Below are positions 26,277 to 35,656 of a stretch of 51,586 nt of DNA, one piece after another. Both the position numbers and the translations under genes were made by a program. The notes beneath the pieces are model-generated. The model ran no database searches. It saw only the letters and a program-made list of their open reading frames with translations, and was not told the DNA's origin. Numbering within the stretch: position 1 is the stretch's first letter; every line of letters begins with the position of its first letter. The stretch comes from Micromonospora craterilacus (lineage in GTDB: Bacteria; Actinomycetota; Actinomycetes; Mycobacteriales; Micromonosporaceae): positions 1 through 51,586 of the forward strand of contig NZ_POTY01000010.1 of the NCBI RefSeq assembly GCF_003236315.1. Direction: 5' to 3'.

Positions 26277-28760
26277 CTAGCCGCGTTCGATCTGGTGGCC
26301 GACCACGGTCGGGCCGAGCATCACGGCGAAGCCCGAGCCGTCGCGGCGCGGATCCGCCGCAGGCAGCTCGACCGGCTCACCGTTGGCGGTCGAGCCCACC
26401 GGGCGCGGACCCACCCAGGCGACGACCACGTCGGTCTCACCCTTGAGGAACCGCTGGGCACGCACCCCGCCGGTCGCCCGCCCCTTCGCCGGGTACGCCG
26501 CCAGCGGCGTCACCTTGACCGTCCCGCCGGTGGAGGTGACCACCATCGGGTCGCCGTGCTCCGGGTCGTCGGTGCGGATCGCGCCGAAGAAGACCACCTG
26601 CGCGTCGTCCGGCAGGGCGATCCCCGCCATGCCGCCACCCTTGAGCCCCTGCGGGCGGACCAGCCCAGCGGGAAAGCGCAGCAGCGACGCCGCGCTGGTG
26701 AGGAAGGTCAGCGACTGGGCCACGTCGGTCAGCCAGGTCGCCCCGACCACCTCGTCGCCCTCGCGCAGCCCGATCACCTCGAACTCGTCGGAGCGCACCG
26801 GCCAGTCCGGGGCACAGACCTTCACCACACCCTGCCGGGTGCCCAACGCCAGCCCGGGCGAACCCTCGGCGGTCGGACCCAGCGGCGCCAGCCCGACCAC
26901 GGTCTCCCCCGGCTCCAGCGGCACCAACTCGGCGGCGGACATCCCACCGCGCAGCGACACCGTGCCGGCCTGCTCGGGCAGCACCGGCAGCGGCAGCACG
27001 TCCACCTTGAACGCCCGGCCCGCGCTGGTCACCAGCAGCACCCGGCCACGGGCGGTGGAGTGCACCACCGCGCGTACCGCGTCGTGCTTGACCCGGCCGT
27101 GCCGGCGGCGCCCCTCGGCGGCCTCCTCCGACTCGGCCGCGGTGCGGGCGACCAGCCCGGTGGCCGACAGGATCACCTGGCACGGGTCGTCGGCCACCTC
27201 CAGCGGCCCGGCCGGCACGGACGCGGCCAGCACCTCCTTGAGGTCGCCGTCGACCAGGGTGGTCCGGCGCGGCGCGGTGAACTGCTTGACCACCGCGGCC
27301 AGTTCGTCGGAGACGACCTTCTTCAGCACGTTATCGTCGTCCAGAATGGTGGACAGCTCGGCGATCTCCGTACGCAGCTTCTCCTGCTCGGCCTCCAGTT
27401 CCAGCCGGTCGTACTTGGTCAGCCGGCGCAGCGGAGTGTCCAGGATGTAGGTCGCCTGGATCTCGGAGAGCTTGAACTGCCGCATCAGGCCGGACTTCGC
27501 CGCCTGGGCGTCCTCGCTGGCCCGGATCAGCTTGACCACCTTGTCGATGTCGAGCAGGGCGATCAGCAGGCCGTCGACCAGGTGCAGCCGCTCCTCCCGC
27601 TTGCGCTTGCGGTACGCGCTGCGCCGGGTCACCACCTCGTAGCGGTGCGCCAGGAAGACTTCCAGCAGTTCCTTGAGCCCGAGGGTGCGCGGCTGACCGT
27701 CGACCAGCACCAGGTTGTTGACGCCGAAGGACTGCTCCAACGGCGTGAGCCGGTAGAGGTCGGCGAGCAGCGCCTGCGGGTTGACCCCGACCTTGCACTC
27801 GATGACCAGGCGGGTGCCGCTCTCCCGGTCGGTGAGGTCCTTGACGTCGGCGATCCCGGTGAGCCGCTTGGTCTTGTTGACCTCGTTGGTGATGGCCGCG
27901 ATGACCTTCTCCGCGCCCACCCCGTACGGCAGCTCGACCACGGTGATCGCCTGCCGGCCACGGCTGCCCTCCAGCGGGCCGATCTCCACCTTGCCGCGCA
28001 TCCGCACCACGCCACGACCGGTCTCGTACGCCCGGCGCACCTCGTCGAGGCCGAGCAGCAGACCGCCGGTGGGCAGGTCGGGGCCGGGCACGAACTCCAT
28101 CAGCTTGTCGAGGGTGGCGTTCGGGTGCCGGATCAGCCAGCGGGCGGCCGAGACGACCTCGCCCAGATTGTGCGGGATCATGTTGGTCGCCATCCCGACC
28201 GCGATCCCGGAGGTGCCGTTGACCAGCAGGTTCGGGAAGGCGGCGGGCAGCACGGTGGGCTGGGTCAGCGAACCGTCGTAGTTGGGCTCGACGTCGACGG
28301 TCTCCTCGCCCAACTCGCCGACGAGCAGCATCGCCTCCCGCGACATCCGGGCCTCGGTGTACCGCGCGGCGGCCGGTCCGTCGTCTGGGCTCCCAAAATT
28401 TCCATGCCCGTCGATGAGTGGGACGTTGAGCGAGAAGTCCTGCGCCATCCGGACCATCGCGTCGTAGATCGCGGTGTCGCCGTGCGGGTGGTAGCGACCC
28501 ATCACGTCACCGACCACGCGGGCCGACTTGACGTGCGCGCGGTCCGGCCGGAACCCCGACTCGTGCATCGAGTAGAGGATGCGCCGATGGACCGGCTTGA
28601 GGCCGTCCCGGGCGTCGGGCAGGGCACGGGAGTGGATGACCGAGAAGGCGTACTCCAGGTAGGAGTCGGAGACCTCTGCGGTCAGCGGGGTGTCGATGAT
28701 CCGCGCGCCGGCCCGGTCGAACGCGGAGTAGTCGACCTTCGTCTCCTTGCGGCGTGCCAT
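26277..28760 (-). CDS. parC: DNA topoisomerase IV subunit A
   Basis: 827 residues. N-terminal breakage-reunion domain: [50 protein letters not shown] and [10 protein letters not shown], with the DNA-attacking Tyr134. Next come coiled-coil and gate regions ([20 protein letters not shown]), then a C-terminal beta-pinwheel region; I do not see the GyrA-specific GQRG-type box, which supports ParC rather than GyrA. With ParE it unlinks daughter chromosomes. It starts 30 bp after parE with GGAAGGAAAG upstream, so the two form an operon. It converges with the lipoprotein gene at 26221, only 55 bp away. Confidence 0.92.
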   Translation of the reverse strand: MARRKETKVDYSAFDRAGARIIDTPLTAEVSDSYLEYAFSVIHSRALPDARDGLKPVHRRILYSMHESGFRPDRAHVKSARVVGDVMGRYHPHGDTAIYDAMVRMAQDFSLNVPLIDGHGNFGSPDDGPAAARYTEARMSREAMLLVGELGEETVDVEPNYDGSLTQPTVLPAAFPNLLVNGTSGIAVGMATNMIPHNLGEVVSAARWLIRHPNATLDKLMEFVPGPDLPTGGLLLGLDEVRRAYETGRGVVRMRGKVEIGPLEGSRGRQAITVVELPYGVGAEKVIAAITNEVNKTKRLTGIADVKDLTDRESGTRLVIECKVGVNPQALLADLYRLTPLEQSFGVNNLVLVDGQPRTLGLKELLEVFLAHRYEVVTRRSAYRKRKREERLHLVDGLLIALLDIDKVVKLIRASEDAQAAKSGLMRQFKLSEIQATYILDTPLRRLTKYDRLELEAEQEKLRTEIAELSTILDDDNVLKKVVSDELAAVVKQFTAPRRTTLVDGDLKEVLAASVPAGPLEVADDPCQVILSATGLVARTAAESEEAAEGRRRHGRVKHDAVRAVVHSTARGRVLLVTSAGRAFKVDVLPLPVLPEQAGTVSLRGGMSAAELVPLEPGETVVGLAPLGPTAEGSPGLALGTRQGVVKVCAPDWPVRSDEFEVIGLREGDEVVGATWLTDVAQSLTFLTSAASLLRFPAGLVRPQGLKGGGMAGIALPDDAQVVFFGAIRTDDPEHGDPMVVTSTGGTVKVTPLAAYPAKGRATGGVRAQRFLKGETDVVVAWVGPRPVGSTANGEPVELPAADPRRDGSGFAVMLGPTVVGHQIERG

Positions 28761-28790
28761 GGCTCAGCTTTCCTTCCGAAGAAACGACGG

Positions 28791-31700
28791 TCAGGCGTCG
28801 ATGGCGTCACGGTCGACCAGGTCGGCGGAGTCGATCAGCCAGTTGCGGCGCGGCTCGACCTTCTCCCCCATCAGCAGGTCGAGAATCCGCTCGGCGGCGT
28901 CGACGTCGTCGAGGGTGATCCGGCGTACCGACCGGGTGGCCGGGTTCATCGTGGTCTCCCACAGCTCGTCGGCGTCCATCTCGCCGAGACCCTTGAACCG
29001 CGGGATCGGGGTGACGATCTGCTTGCCGACCTTCTCCAGCTTGTGCACCGTCGCCTCCATCTCCACCTGGGTGTAGGTGAAGATGGTTTCCGGGTTACGC
29101 CCCTTCGTGGTGATCTTGTGCAGGGGCGGCATCGCGGCGTAGAGCCGGCCCGCCTCGATCAGCGGCCGCATGTAGCGGGCGAAGAGGGTGATCAGCAGCG
29201 TCCGGATGTGCGCGCCGTCGACGTCGGCGTCGGCCATGATGAGCACCCGGCCGTACCGCATGGCGGACAGGTCGAAGGTACGCCCCGACCCGGCGCCGAG
29301 CACCTGCACGATCGCCGCGCACTCGGCGTTGTCCAGCACCTGCTGGAGGTTGGCCTTCTGCACGTTGAGGATCTTGCCGCGAATCGGAAGAAGCGCCTGG
29401 TATTCCGAGGTACGGGCGACCCGGGCGCTGTTGTGGACGAAGACCCCTGCTTCCAACGCGAAATTGTGGTAGCCCTCGACCGTCAGGTCATAGACGTCCG
29501 CTGTCTCGTCCAGTGGCTCGACAGACACCACCTGATGGTTGACCAGGGCAGCCGATTCACGGAGGCGGGCGTAGTCGCCGTCGTAGTGCTTGAGGAGCCG
29601 CTCAAAGCGCAGGCCGGTACGAGCCGAGCTCAGGCGCTCGGATTCGTACGCCGACGCGAGCTCACCGTCTTCGAGCGCAAGCATCGGAGCGAGTCGGCGT
29701 AGCGCAGCGAGCCGCCGCCCATCCTGCTGACGACTGACCCGTTCCGCGCGGGGCACGTTCGCCACGTAACGCGCTCGTCCGGCCTGCACCTTCGCGAGGT
29801 GACCGGTGGTCGGGTCGGCCAGCCGCTGCTTCATCAGGCGGGAGTGGCGCTCGCCAAACTCCGGGTTGTCCTCGTGCCACGCCAACACCGCGTTGCGCTG
29901 GCGGTCGCGTTCCGCCGGATCGGCGAACTGTTCGATCGTCATCCGCGAGCGCCAGGTACGCAGCTCGGAGTCTTGCCACTGCCGCACGGAACGCTCTCGC
30001 CATTGCTCGCGCCGGGCCGGATCGGTGAAGTACCTGCGGACCCGCTCTGCAGCCGCCGCCCGGTGCGCGGGATCCGACCAGTAGCGCGCCTGCCGTTCCC
30101 GCATCCGCTCGGCGTAGGCACGCCGCTGGTCGTCGCCAAGCGCGTTGTACCACTCCTGGAATGCCTTTTCGATCTTGGCCCGGAAGGCCGGCGACTCGTT
30201 GAGCGCGAAGAGCCGGGCCAGGCATGCCTCACGGAAGGCTGGATCTTGCCACTGCGCGGTGAGCATGGCGGATTTGAATTCCCGGCCACCGTTCTCGAAC
30301 CACTCACGCCACCCGGCTTGGACGTGCTCACCCATCATCGCGGCGTGCAGCGCCGAGTGGTCGGCCCAGGTCATGCGCTGGATGTTGCGCGGGTCGTTGT
30401 TGCGCTTGTCGATGTCGATGTGGTGCCGCACGTTGCCGTTGACCGCGCTGTCCCTGCCATGCCGCAGGTTCCAGGCATCGGCGAGGTAGTGGGTATAGAC
30501 CCACTCATTCTTGTCGTTCATCCAGACCCGCTCGTACCCCTGCAGCTTCTGCCCGGCGGCCTTGCTGGACAGGCTGCGGTAGAGCGGCATGAGGGAATCG
30601 CCGGGCTCAAGGGCGTCGGCGCGGCGGTAGGAGCCGTCGCGCAGCCGGAAGAGGTGGTCCGGGGTGCATCTGACCGACTCGCCGTTGTCGAGGGTCACCC
30701 GGACCAACGGCGCATCCCGCTTGGTGAGTCGCGGCTCGACCAGTGGTGCAACGACGACACGGCCGGCCTTGTTGGTGGTGTAGCCGAAGTGGGTGACACC
30801 CCGCTGCCAGTCGTCGGCGAGATCGGCGAACGAGCGGCTCACCCCGGAGGCCAGCGCGACCATGGTGTCGCCGGTAAAGCACCCCAGGGCGCTGTCTCCC
30901 TCGACGATGAACAGCTCGCTGCGGTCCACCCCGGTTGCGCGGCAGTCGACCAGCTTGGGCGGCATCGACGCGCCCTCCAGGGCGGTCTTGCGCCGGGCGG
31001 CGTCCTTCTGCTGCTTCTGGGTGAGCCGCACCCGGGCCGCGTCGACGATCTTCTGCAGGACCGTCCGGGCCTCGGTCTTCGTCTTCCGGTCGTCCAGCCA
31101 GGACTTGACGTGCTGTTCGATCAGGCCCTGGACGACCTTGGTGACGCCGGCGGTGGAGAGTTCGTCCTTGGTCTGCGAGGTGAACTGCGGCTCGGGCACG
31201 CGGACGTGCACCACCGCGGTCATGCCCTCCAGGACGTCGTCCAGGGTCGGGGCGTCCTCCTTGGCCTTGAGCAGCCCCCGGGTGTTGCGCACGGCCTCGG
31301 CGAGGGTACGCGCGAGGGCCCGCTCGAAGCCCTTGCGGTGGGTGCCGCCGTGCGCGTTGCGAATGGTGTTGGTGAAGCACTCGACGGTGCGCTCGTAGCC
31401 GGTGCCCCAGCGGAACGCCACCTCGATCTCGGCGCGCCGCTGCACGTTGGACTGCATGACGCCGTTGGCGTCGGCCGCGTTCTCCCGGTATGTCCCCTCG
31501 CCGGTGACCAGTAGGGTGCCGGAGACCGGCCGGTCGCCGGCCGGGGCGAGGAAGTCCACCATGTCGGTGAGCCCGTTGGGGTAGTGGAAGCGTTCCTCGC
31601 TCGGCTGCTCGCCGGTGCGGTCCTGCAGGGTGTAGCTGACGCCCGGCACCAGGAAGGCGGTGTTGCGCAGCTTGGCCCGGACAGCGTCGTGGTCCAGCGC

Positions 31701-32414
31701 GGCGCCGGTCTCGAAGTAGCGGGGGTCGTGCCAGTAGCGGATCGAGGTGCCGGTGCGGTGGCCGCGCTTCATGGCGCCGACGACCTGGAGCCCGGGGCCG
31801 GGAGTGAACGGCGCCTCCGGGCCGTCGCCGTCGAAGATGCCGGGCACGCCGTGCCGGAAGGACATGGCGTGCACCTTCCCGGCGCGGCGGACGGTGACGT
31901 CGAACCGGCGGGACAGCGCGTTGACCGCCGAGGCGCCCACGCCGTGCAGGCCGCCGGAGGTCTTGTAGCCGGAGCCGCCGAACTTGCCGCCGGCGTGCAG
32001 GCGGGTGAGCACCAGCTCGACGCCGGAGATGCCGGAGCGGGCGTGCACGTCGGTGGGGATGCCCCGGCCGTCGTCGTCGACCTGCACCGAGCCGTCGGCG
32101 TGCAGCGTCACCTCGACTTTTGTCGCGTGGCCGGCCACACCCTCGTCGGTGGAGTTGTCGAGGATCTCGTTGACGAGGTGACCCACGCCACGGCTGTCGG
32201 TGGAGCCGATGTACATGCCGGGCCGCTTGCGGACGGCATCCAGCCCCTCGAGGTGCGTGAGGTCGTCGGCCCCGTACAGGGTCTCAGGCTCTGCGGTCAA
32301 CTGGTCGTACTCCCCGGTCTCGGCGATGTGCTGCCCCGCACCGTCGGCGGTCGGCCCGGCGCGGGCACGCCGCAGCGAGCGTAGCTGTACGTCCCGACAA
32401 GCCGACGCGGACAC
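28791..32414 (-). CDS. parE: DNA topoisomerase IV subunit B, interrupted by an intein
   Basis: 1207 residues as read, of which 484 are an intein (residues about 512-995), leaving a 723-residue spliced ParE. GHKL ATPase motifs: VNEILDNSTDEG, DDDGRGIPTDV and GLHGVGASAVNALS; TOPRIM motifs: FIVEGDSALG (residues about 502-511) and DADVDGAHIRTLL. The C-terminal segment RRNWLIDSADLVDRD is complete. The GTG at 32414 adds 38 residues without family resemblance; a TTG at 32298-32300 with GGGGAG upstream would start the protein at MTAEPETLYGADDLTHLEG, which looks more like known ParE N-termini, so the true start is probably there. Active enzyme needs intein removal, since the insertion splits the catalytic TOPRIM motif. 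Confidence 0.93.
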   Translation of the reverse strand: MSASACRDVQLRSLRRARAGPTADGAGQHIAETGEYDQLTAEPETLYGADDLTHLEGLDAVRKRPGMYIGSTDSRGVGHLVNEILDNSTDEGVAGHATKVEVTLHADGSVQVDDDGRGIPTDVHARSGISGVELVLTRLHAGGKFGGSGYKTSGGLHGVGASAVNALSRRFDVTVRRAGKVHAMSFRHGVPGIFDGDGPEAPFTPGPGLQVVGAMKRGHRTGTSIRYWHDPRYFETGAALDHDAVRAKLRNTAFLVPGVSYTLQDRTGEQPSEERFHYPNGLTDMVDFLAPAGDRPVSGTLLVTGEGTYRENAADANGVMQSNVQRRAEIEVAFRWGTGYERTVECFTNTIRNAHGGTHRKGFERALARTLAEAVRNTRGLLKAKEDAPTLDDVLEGMTAVVHVRVPEPQFTSQTKDELSTAGVTKVVQGLIEQHVKSWLDDRKTKTEARTVLQKIVDAARVRLTQKQQKDAARRKTALEGASMPPKLVDCRATGVDRSELFIVEGDSALGCFTGDTMVALASGVSRSFADLADDWQRGVTHFGYTTNKAGRVVVAPLVEPRLTKRDAPLVRVTLDNGESVRCTPDHLFRLRDGSYRRADALEPGDSLMPLYRSLSSKAAGQKLQGYERVWMNDKNEWVYTHYLADAWNLRHGRDSAVNGNVRHHIDIDKRNNDPRNIQRMTWADHSALHAAMMGEHVQAGWREWFENGGREFKSAMLTAQWQDPAFREACLARLFALNESPAFRAKIEKAFQEWYNALGDDQRRAYAERMRERQARYWSDPAHRAAAAERVRRYFTDPARREQWRERSVRQWQDSELRTWRSRMTIEQFADPAERDRQRNAVLAWHEDNPEFGERHSRLMKQRLADPTTGHLAKVQAGRARYVANVPRAERVSRQQDGRRLAALRRLAPMLALEDGELASAYESERLSSARTGLRFERLLKHYDGDYARLRESAALVNHQVVSVEPLDETADVYDLTVEGYHNFALEAGVFVHNSARVARTSEYQALLPIRGKILNVQKANLQQVLDNAECAAIVQVLGAGSGRTFDLSAMRYGRVLIMADADVDGAHIRTLLITLFARYMRPLIEAGRLYAAMPPLHKITTKGRNPETIFTYTQVEMEATVHKLEKVGKQIVTPIPRFKGLGEMDADELWETTMNPATRSVRRITLDDVDAAERILDLLMGEKVEPRRNWLIDSADLVDRDAIDA
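29430..30881 (-). mobile_element. Intein with HNH homing endonuclease in ParE TOPRIM motif
   Basis: In-frame 1452 bp (484 codons) between EGDSALG and SARVARTSEY. Block A is CFTGDTMVALASG (nucleophile Cys1), block B is RCTPDHLFRL (Thr and His), block F is ADVYDLTVEGYHNFALEAG, and block G is VFVHN followed by extein Ser+1. All residues needed for class 1 splicing are present. In the middle, VRHHIDIDKRNNDPRNIQRMT with ADHSALH is an HNH endonuclease motif, followed by about 200 residues with repeated helices of the form (W/Y)xDPxxR, probably a DNA-binding region. The insertion site corresponds to the one used by GyrB inteins (EGDSAGG/S). Probably both splicing- and homing-competent, though only splicing residues can be judged by eye. 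Confidence 0.95.
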
Positions 32415-32555
32415 CCGCGCGGCACGCCGTGGGCCGCTGCTGGCGGACCTGTCGCGGTCAACGCCCCGACCCCGGGCCTTATGCCCGACGCCCTCGCCGG
32501 ACAGTGGCCGGCGGGTGCCGAGCGCCCACCGTGTGGGCTCAGGGCCGTCCTGCCT

Positions 32556-32599
32556 CAGGTGTCACAGGTGTTTCCCATTGTTGACGTACGTCACACCTG
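32556..32599. promoter_or_regulatory. Possible operator: CAGGTGT repeats and TGACGTACGTCA palindrome
   Basis: CAGGTGT occurs at 32556-32562 and 32565-32571 (9 bp apart), and its complement ACACCTG at 32593-32599. A perfect 12-bp palindrome TGACGTACGTCA lies at 32582-32593. The cluster sits 40-85 bp upstream of the SGNH hydrolase and could bind a dimeric regulator; the divergent parE start lies about 150 bp to the left. Confidence 0.4.
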
Positions 32600-32640
32600 C
32601 GTGATCTCATCACCAGCATCGGAGGATCTTTCACATTTCC

Positions 32641-33918
32641 ATGAATGGATGTGATGCCATGTCCGCGTTGCGCCGTACCGCTGCCGCGATGGCCCTGGCC
32701 ATCGCCACGGCGGCCCTCCCCGCCGCCGTACCGACGCCCGCCGCCGCGTCGGCGGCGCTGCCCACCGCGGCGATCGCCCTCGGCGACAGCTTCATCAGCG
32801 GCGAGGGCGCCGGGGCGTACCAGCCGGTGGTCGACTCGGGTGGCGCCGCCCAGGGCTTCCCGGGGTGGACCGCGCCGAACAGCAACGCCTTCTTCTGCCA
32901 CCGCTCGGCCAACGCCTCGCTGCACCGGGCGGCGCTGCCCGGCATCCAGGACCGGTTCAACCTGGCCTGCTCCGGCGGCCAGCCGCACGACATCGCCGCC
33001 GCCCCGTCGGCCCGGGCGGGCGGACGCCAGGTGGCCGCCCAGCTCGACCAACTGCGCGCGGTCGCCCGGACCCACGACATCGACCTGGTGCTGATCGGCC
33101 TCGGCTCCAACAACAGCTCGTTCACCTTCGGCGGGGTCGCCGAGAAGTGCGCCAACCGGTTCATCGCCGACGCCTGGACAGGCTGGTGGGAGTTCTGGGC
33201 GTACCTGAACGGGCCGGTGGAGCAGAAGCCGTGCACGGACGCCGACCTGGCCACCGCCGCCCAGCTCAGCGCCGCCACCGCCGAGACCACCGCGGCCGTA
33301 CGCCAGATCCTGACCACCCTGCGCGAGGTGGACGCCGACGGCCAGCACCGGGTGGTCCTGCAGGACTACACCAATCCGCTGCCGCTCGAACTCGACCCGA
33401 CCTACCACTCCGAGGACGGCCGCGACGACACCCGGGACAAGTTCCGCGCCCTCGGGGCCGAGCGGTACGCGGCCGGCTGCCCGATCCACCGGGCCAGCCT
33501 CGCCCCGGGGCACCGGTTCTCGCAGGGCCTCGGCACCATCGTGCGCTCCACCCGGGACACCCTCGCCGCCGAGTTCCCCGGTGCCGACCTGGTGTATCTC
33601 AACGTCCAGCGGGCCTTCGACGGCGCCCGGCTGTGCGAGAAGCCGACCAGCCCGACCGGCACCCTGGCCACCCCGATCCGGCTGATGGACAACCCGCCCA
33701 ACGGCACCTTCGTGACCAGCCTGTCCGGCAAGGACAAGATCGCCATCCAGCGGATCGCGAACACCTGCGTGACCTACTTCCAGACCTGCCAGGAGTCCTG
33801 GCACCCGAACGCCGCCGGGCACCAGGCGCTCGGCCAGTGCCTCGCCGGCGCGGCCGTCACCACCGCCCGCTCGGTCGCCTGCGTACGCGGCTCGGACGGC
33901 GCGGTGACCGTCTCCTGA
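32641..33918 (+). CDS. Secreted SGNH/GDSL-type hydrolase
   Basis: 425 residues from the ATG at 32641 (GGAGGA lies about 14 nt upstream); the ATG at 32659 gives a cleaner signal peptide (SALRRTAAAMALAIATAALPAAVPTPAAASA) and may be the real start. The mature enzyme begins with IALGDSFISGEGAGAY (block I, nucleophile Ser), then NLACSGGQPHDI (block II), LIGLGSNNSSF (block III, Asn) and SWHPNAAGH (block V, His). Several Cys (FFCH, EKCAN, KPCTD, AGCP, NTCVTYFQTC, GQCLAG, VACVRG) probably form disulfides. An extracellular esterase/lipase on lipid or acetylated polysaccharide substrates is likely. It is followed directly by a terminator hairpin. Confidence 0.85.
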   Translation: MNGCDAMSALRRTAAAMALAIATAALPAAVPTPAAASAALPTAAIALGDSFISGEGAGAYQPVVDSGGAAQGFPGWTAPNSNAFFCHRSANASLHRAALPGIQDRFNLACSGGQPHDIAAAPSARAGGRQVAAQLDQLRAVARTHDIDLVLIGLGSNNSSFTFGGVAEKCANRFIADAWTGWWEFWAYLNGPVEQKPCTDADLATAAQLSAATAETTAAVRQILTTLREVDADGQHRVVLQDYTNPLPLELDPTYHSEDGRDDTRDKFRALGAERYAAGCPIHRASLAPGHRFSQGLGTIVRSTRDTLAAEFPGADLVYLNVQRAFDGARLCEKPTSPTGTLATPIRLMDNPPNGTFVTSLSGKDKIAIQRIANTCVTYFQTCQESWHPNAAGHQALGQCLAGAAVTTARSVACVRGSDGAVTVS

Positions 33919-33920
33919 CC

Positions 33921-33966
33921 GGGAGTCGCCCCGGCGCGTCCACCCCGCGTGCCGGGGCGACTTCCC
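33921..33966 (+). terminator. Terminator hairpin after the SGNH hydrolase
   Basis: GTCGCCCCGGC (33925-33935) pairs with GCCGGGGCGAC (33951-33961) around a 15-nt loop, extended by GGGA/TCCC with one bulged base. It begins 2 bp after the hydrolase stop. Confidence 0.7.
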
Positions 33967-33986
33967 ACCCGTTGGCTACTCGCCGG

Positions 33987-33992
33987 TAGCCT
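33987..33992 (+). promoter_or_regulatory. Putative leaderless -10 box (TAGCCT)
   Basis: TAGCCT followed by exactly 6 nt and the GTG start of the alpha/beta hydrolase. No ribosome site is present. Confidence 0.45.
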
Positions 33993-33998
33993 GGCGGC

Positions 33999-34868
33999 GT
34001 GAGCGCGACGGTGGAATACGTGCAGGAGTTCGTCCAGGTCGACGGCGCCCGCCTCGGCATCCAGGTCTACCCGGAGCCCGCGGGCCTGACCGGGGCGCCG
34101 GTGGTGCTGGTCGTACCGGCGATGGGGGTCCGGGCCCGCTACTACCGGCCGTTCGCCGCGGCGCTGCGTGCCGCCGGGCTGGCCGTGGTCGTGGCCGACC
34201 TGCGCGGCACCGGCGAGAGCACGCCCCGGCCGAGCCGCGTCTGCCGGTACGGCTACGCCGAGCTGGCCGCCGACATCGGGGCGGTACGGGCGGCGGTGAA
34301 GGACCGCCTGGACGGGCGACGCATGCTGCTGCTGGGGCACTCCCTCGGCGGGCAGGCCGCCGTGCTGCATCTGGCCCTGCACGGTGAGCAGGAGGTGGAC
34401 GGGCTGGCGTTGGTGGCCGTCGGCATCCCGTACTGGCGGGACTTCGCCGGCCCCCGGCGTTACGGCGTGCTGCCGTACACCCAGGGCATCGCCGCCACCA
34501 CCCGGCTGCTCGGCGTCTGGCCCGGGTGGGGGTTCGGCGGCCGGCAGGCCCGCGGCGTGATCCGCGACTGGGCGCGCACCGCGCGGACCGGTCGTTTCCC
34601 GCACCTCGACGGGGTGGACGCCGAGGCGGCGGTGGGCCGGATCCGCACCCCCGTGCTGGCGGTAAGCGTCGACGGCGACCAGTACACCCCGCACCCCACG
34701 GTGGACCGGCTCTGCGCCAAGCTCACCGCGGCCCCCGTCGTACGCGAGCGCTACCCCGCGCCGGACGGCGCCGCCCTGGACCACTTCACCTGGGTACGCG
34801 CCGCCGAGCCGATGGCCGCGCGGGTCGCCGACTTCGCTGCCGGCCTACCCGCCCGGTCGGACGGGTAG
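33999..34868 (+). CDS. Alpha/beta-fold hydrolase
   Basis: 289 residues from a GTG. No signal peptide, so cytoplasmic. Family layout: VVLVVPAMGVRARYYRPFAAALRAAG (oxyanion region), VVADLRGTGES, LLLGHSLGGQAAVLHLA (nucleophile Ser), an acidic position in VSVDGDQYTP and the catalytic His in ALDHFTWVR. This matches serine esterase/lipase-like hydrolases of the 2-hydroxymuconate or acyl-esterase kind; substrate unknown. The transcript is probably leaderless and ends at a strong hairpin that overlaps the stop codon. Confidence 0.82.
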   Translation: MSATVEYVQEFVQVDGARLGIQVYPEPAGLTGAPVVLVVPAMGVRARYYRPFAAALRAAGLAVVVADLRGTGESTPRPSRVCRYGYAELAADIGAVRAAVKDRLDGRRMLLLGHSLGGQAAVLHLALHGEQEVDGLALVAVGIPYWRDFAGPRRYGVLPYTQGIAATTRLLGVWPGWGFGGRQARGVIRDWARTARTGRFPHLDGVDAEAAVGRIRTPVLAVSVDGDQYTPHPTVDRLCAKLTAAPVVRERYPAPDGAALDHFTWVRAAEPMAARVADFAAGLPARSDG

Positions 34869-34874
34869 GCCGGC
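34839..34874 (+). terminator. Terminator hairpin overlapping the hydrolase stop codon
   Basis: GCCGGCCTACCCG (34839-34851) pairs perfectly with CGGGTAGGCCGGC (34862-34874) across a 10-nt loop. The right arm contains the TAG stop, so the terminator is built from the last codons of the gene. Confidence 0.7.
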
Positions 34875-34944
34875 GCAGGGGGCGGGATTAGCCGTCCGGG
34901 GCGCGGGTAAGCGACAGCGCCCGACACAGCGGATGGGGGACCAG

Positions 34945-35586
34945 ATGGCTGACAGTCACACCGCACTGCGCTCGATGCACGACCTGGGCCTGGCGGCCTG
35001 GTTCGGCGGCTCTCTGATGGGTGCCTTCGGCGTCAACGGCGCCGCCGCGCGAATCGGCGACCCGACCCAGCGGCTTCCGGTGGCCTCGGCGGGCTGGTCC
35101 CGGTGGACCCCGGTCAACGCGGCGGCGATCGGCGCTCACCTCGCCGGGGCGGTCGGTGAACTGGTGACCGAGAGCCCGCGGATGGCCGCCCAGGCCGGCG
35201 TCGGACGGGCCAGCACCTTGAAAACCGCGCTGACCATCAGCGCCCTGGCGGTGACCGGCTACAGCCGGTTGCTCGGGATGCGGCTGGCGAAGTCCGGGGC
35301 GCCCTCTGTGCAGGGCGTCACGGAACCGAACCCGCAGACGCCGGCGAACGTGGCGGCCAACCAGCGCAAGCTGAGGATGCTGCAGTGGGCGGTACCGGCG
35401 CTGACCGGCGCGCTGATCGTGGTTACCGCGCACCTGGGCGAGCAGCAGAAGCCGGGGCAGGTGCTGCGCGGCATGCTGGGCCGGGCCAACGGCCTGATGA
35501 ACGGCTCGATGGCGATGGGCAGGAACGCCGGCCGGATCGCGGCGGTGAAGGCGGTCCGGCGGCAGATGGCGATGTCGGGCCGCTGA
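34945..35586 (+). CDS. Membrane-associated protein, function unknown
   Basis: 213 residues from the ATG at 34945, preceded by GGGGGA; an ATG 12 bp upstream has no ribosome site. It begins MADSHTALRSMHDLGLAAWFGGSLMGAFGVNGAAARI, has further weakly hydrophobic stretches (NAAAIGAHLAGAVG, TALTISALAVTGYSRLLG) and a clear transmembrane helix near residues 145-165 (LQWAVPALTGALIVVTAHLG), then a basic C-terminus rich in Gly, Arg and Met. The pattern recalls small uncharacterised actinobacterial membrane proteins. It may be co-expressed with the acidic protein 70 bp downstream. No family named. Confidence 0.7.
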   Translation: MADSHTALRSMHDLGLAAWFGGSLMGAFGVNGAAARIGDPTQRLPVASAGWSRWTPVNAAAIGAHLAGAVGELVTESPRMAAQAGVGRASTLKTALTISALAVTGYSRLLGMRLAKSGAPSVQGVTEPNPQTPANVAANQRKLRMLQWAVPALTGALIVVTAHLGEQQKPGQVLRGMLGRANGLMNGSMAMGRNAGRIAAVKAVRRQMAMSGR

Positions 35587-35656
35587 CGGCCCGACGGCAG
35601 GAGCCCGATCGCCGGCCGGCAGACCTGGCGCCGGCGCACCGACCAGCGAGGTGGCC

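Noticed and set aside
26277-28760. DNA gyrase subunit A
   Set aside because: No GyrA-box-like motif seen in the C-terminal half, and it is paired with a ParE-type subunit; gyrase genes normally lie elsewhere near the origin.
28791-32414. Frameshift or assembly error in parE
   Set aside because: The insert is fully in frame and carries every splice motif of an intein, so it is a real element.
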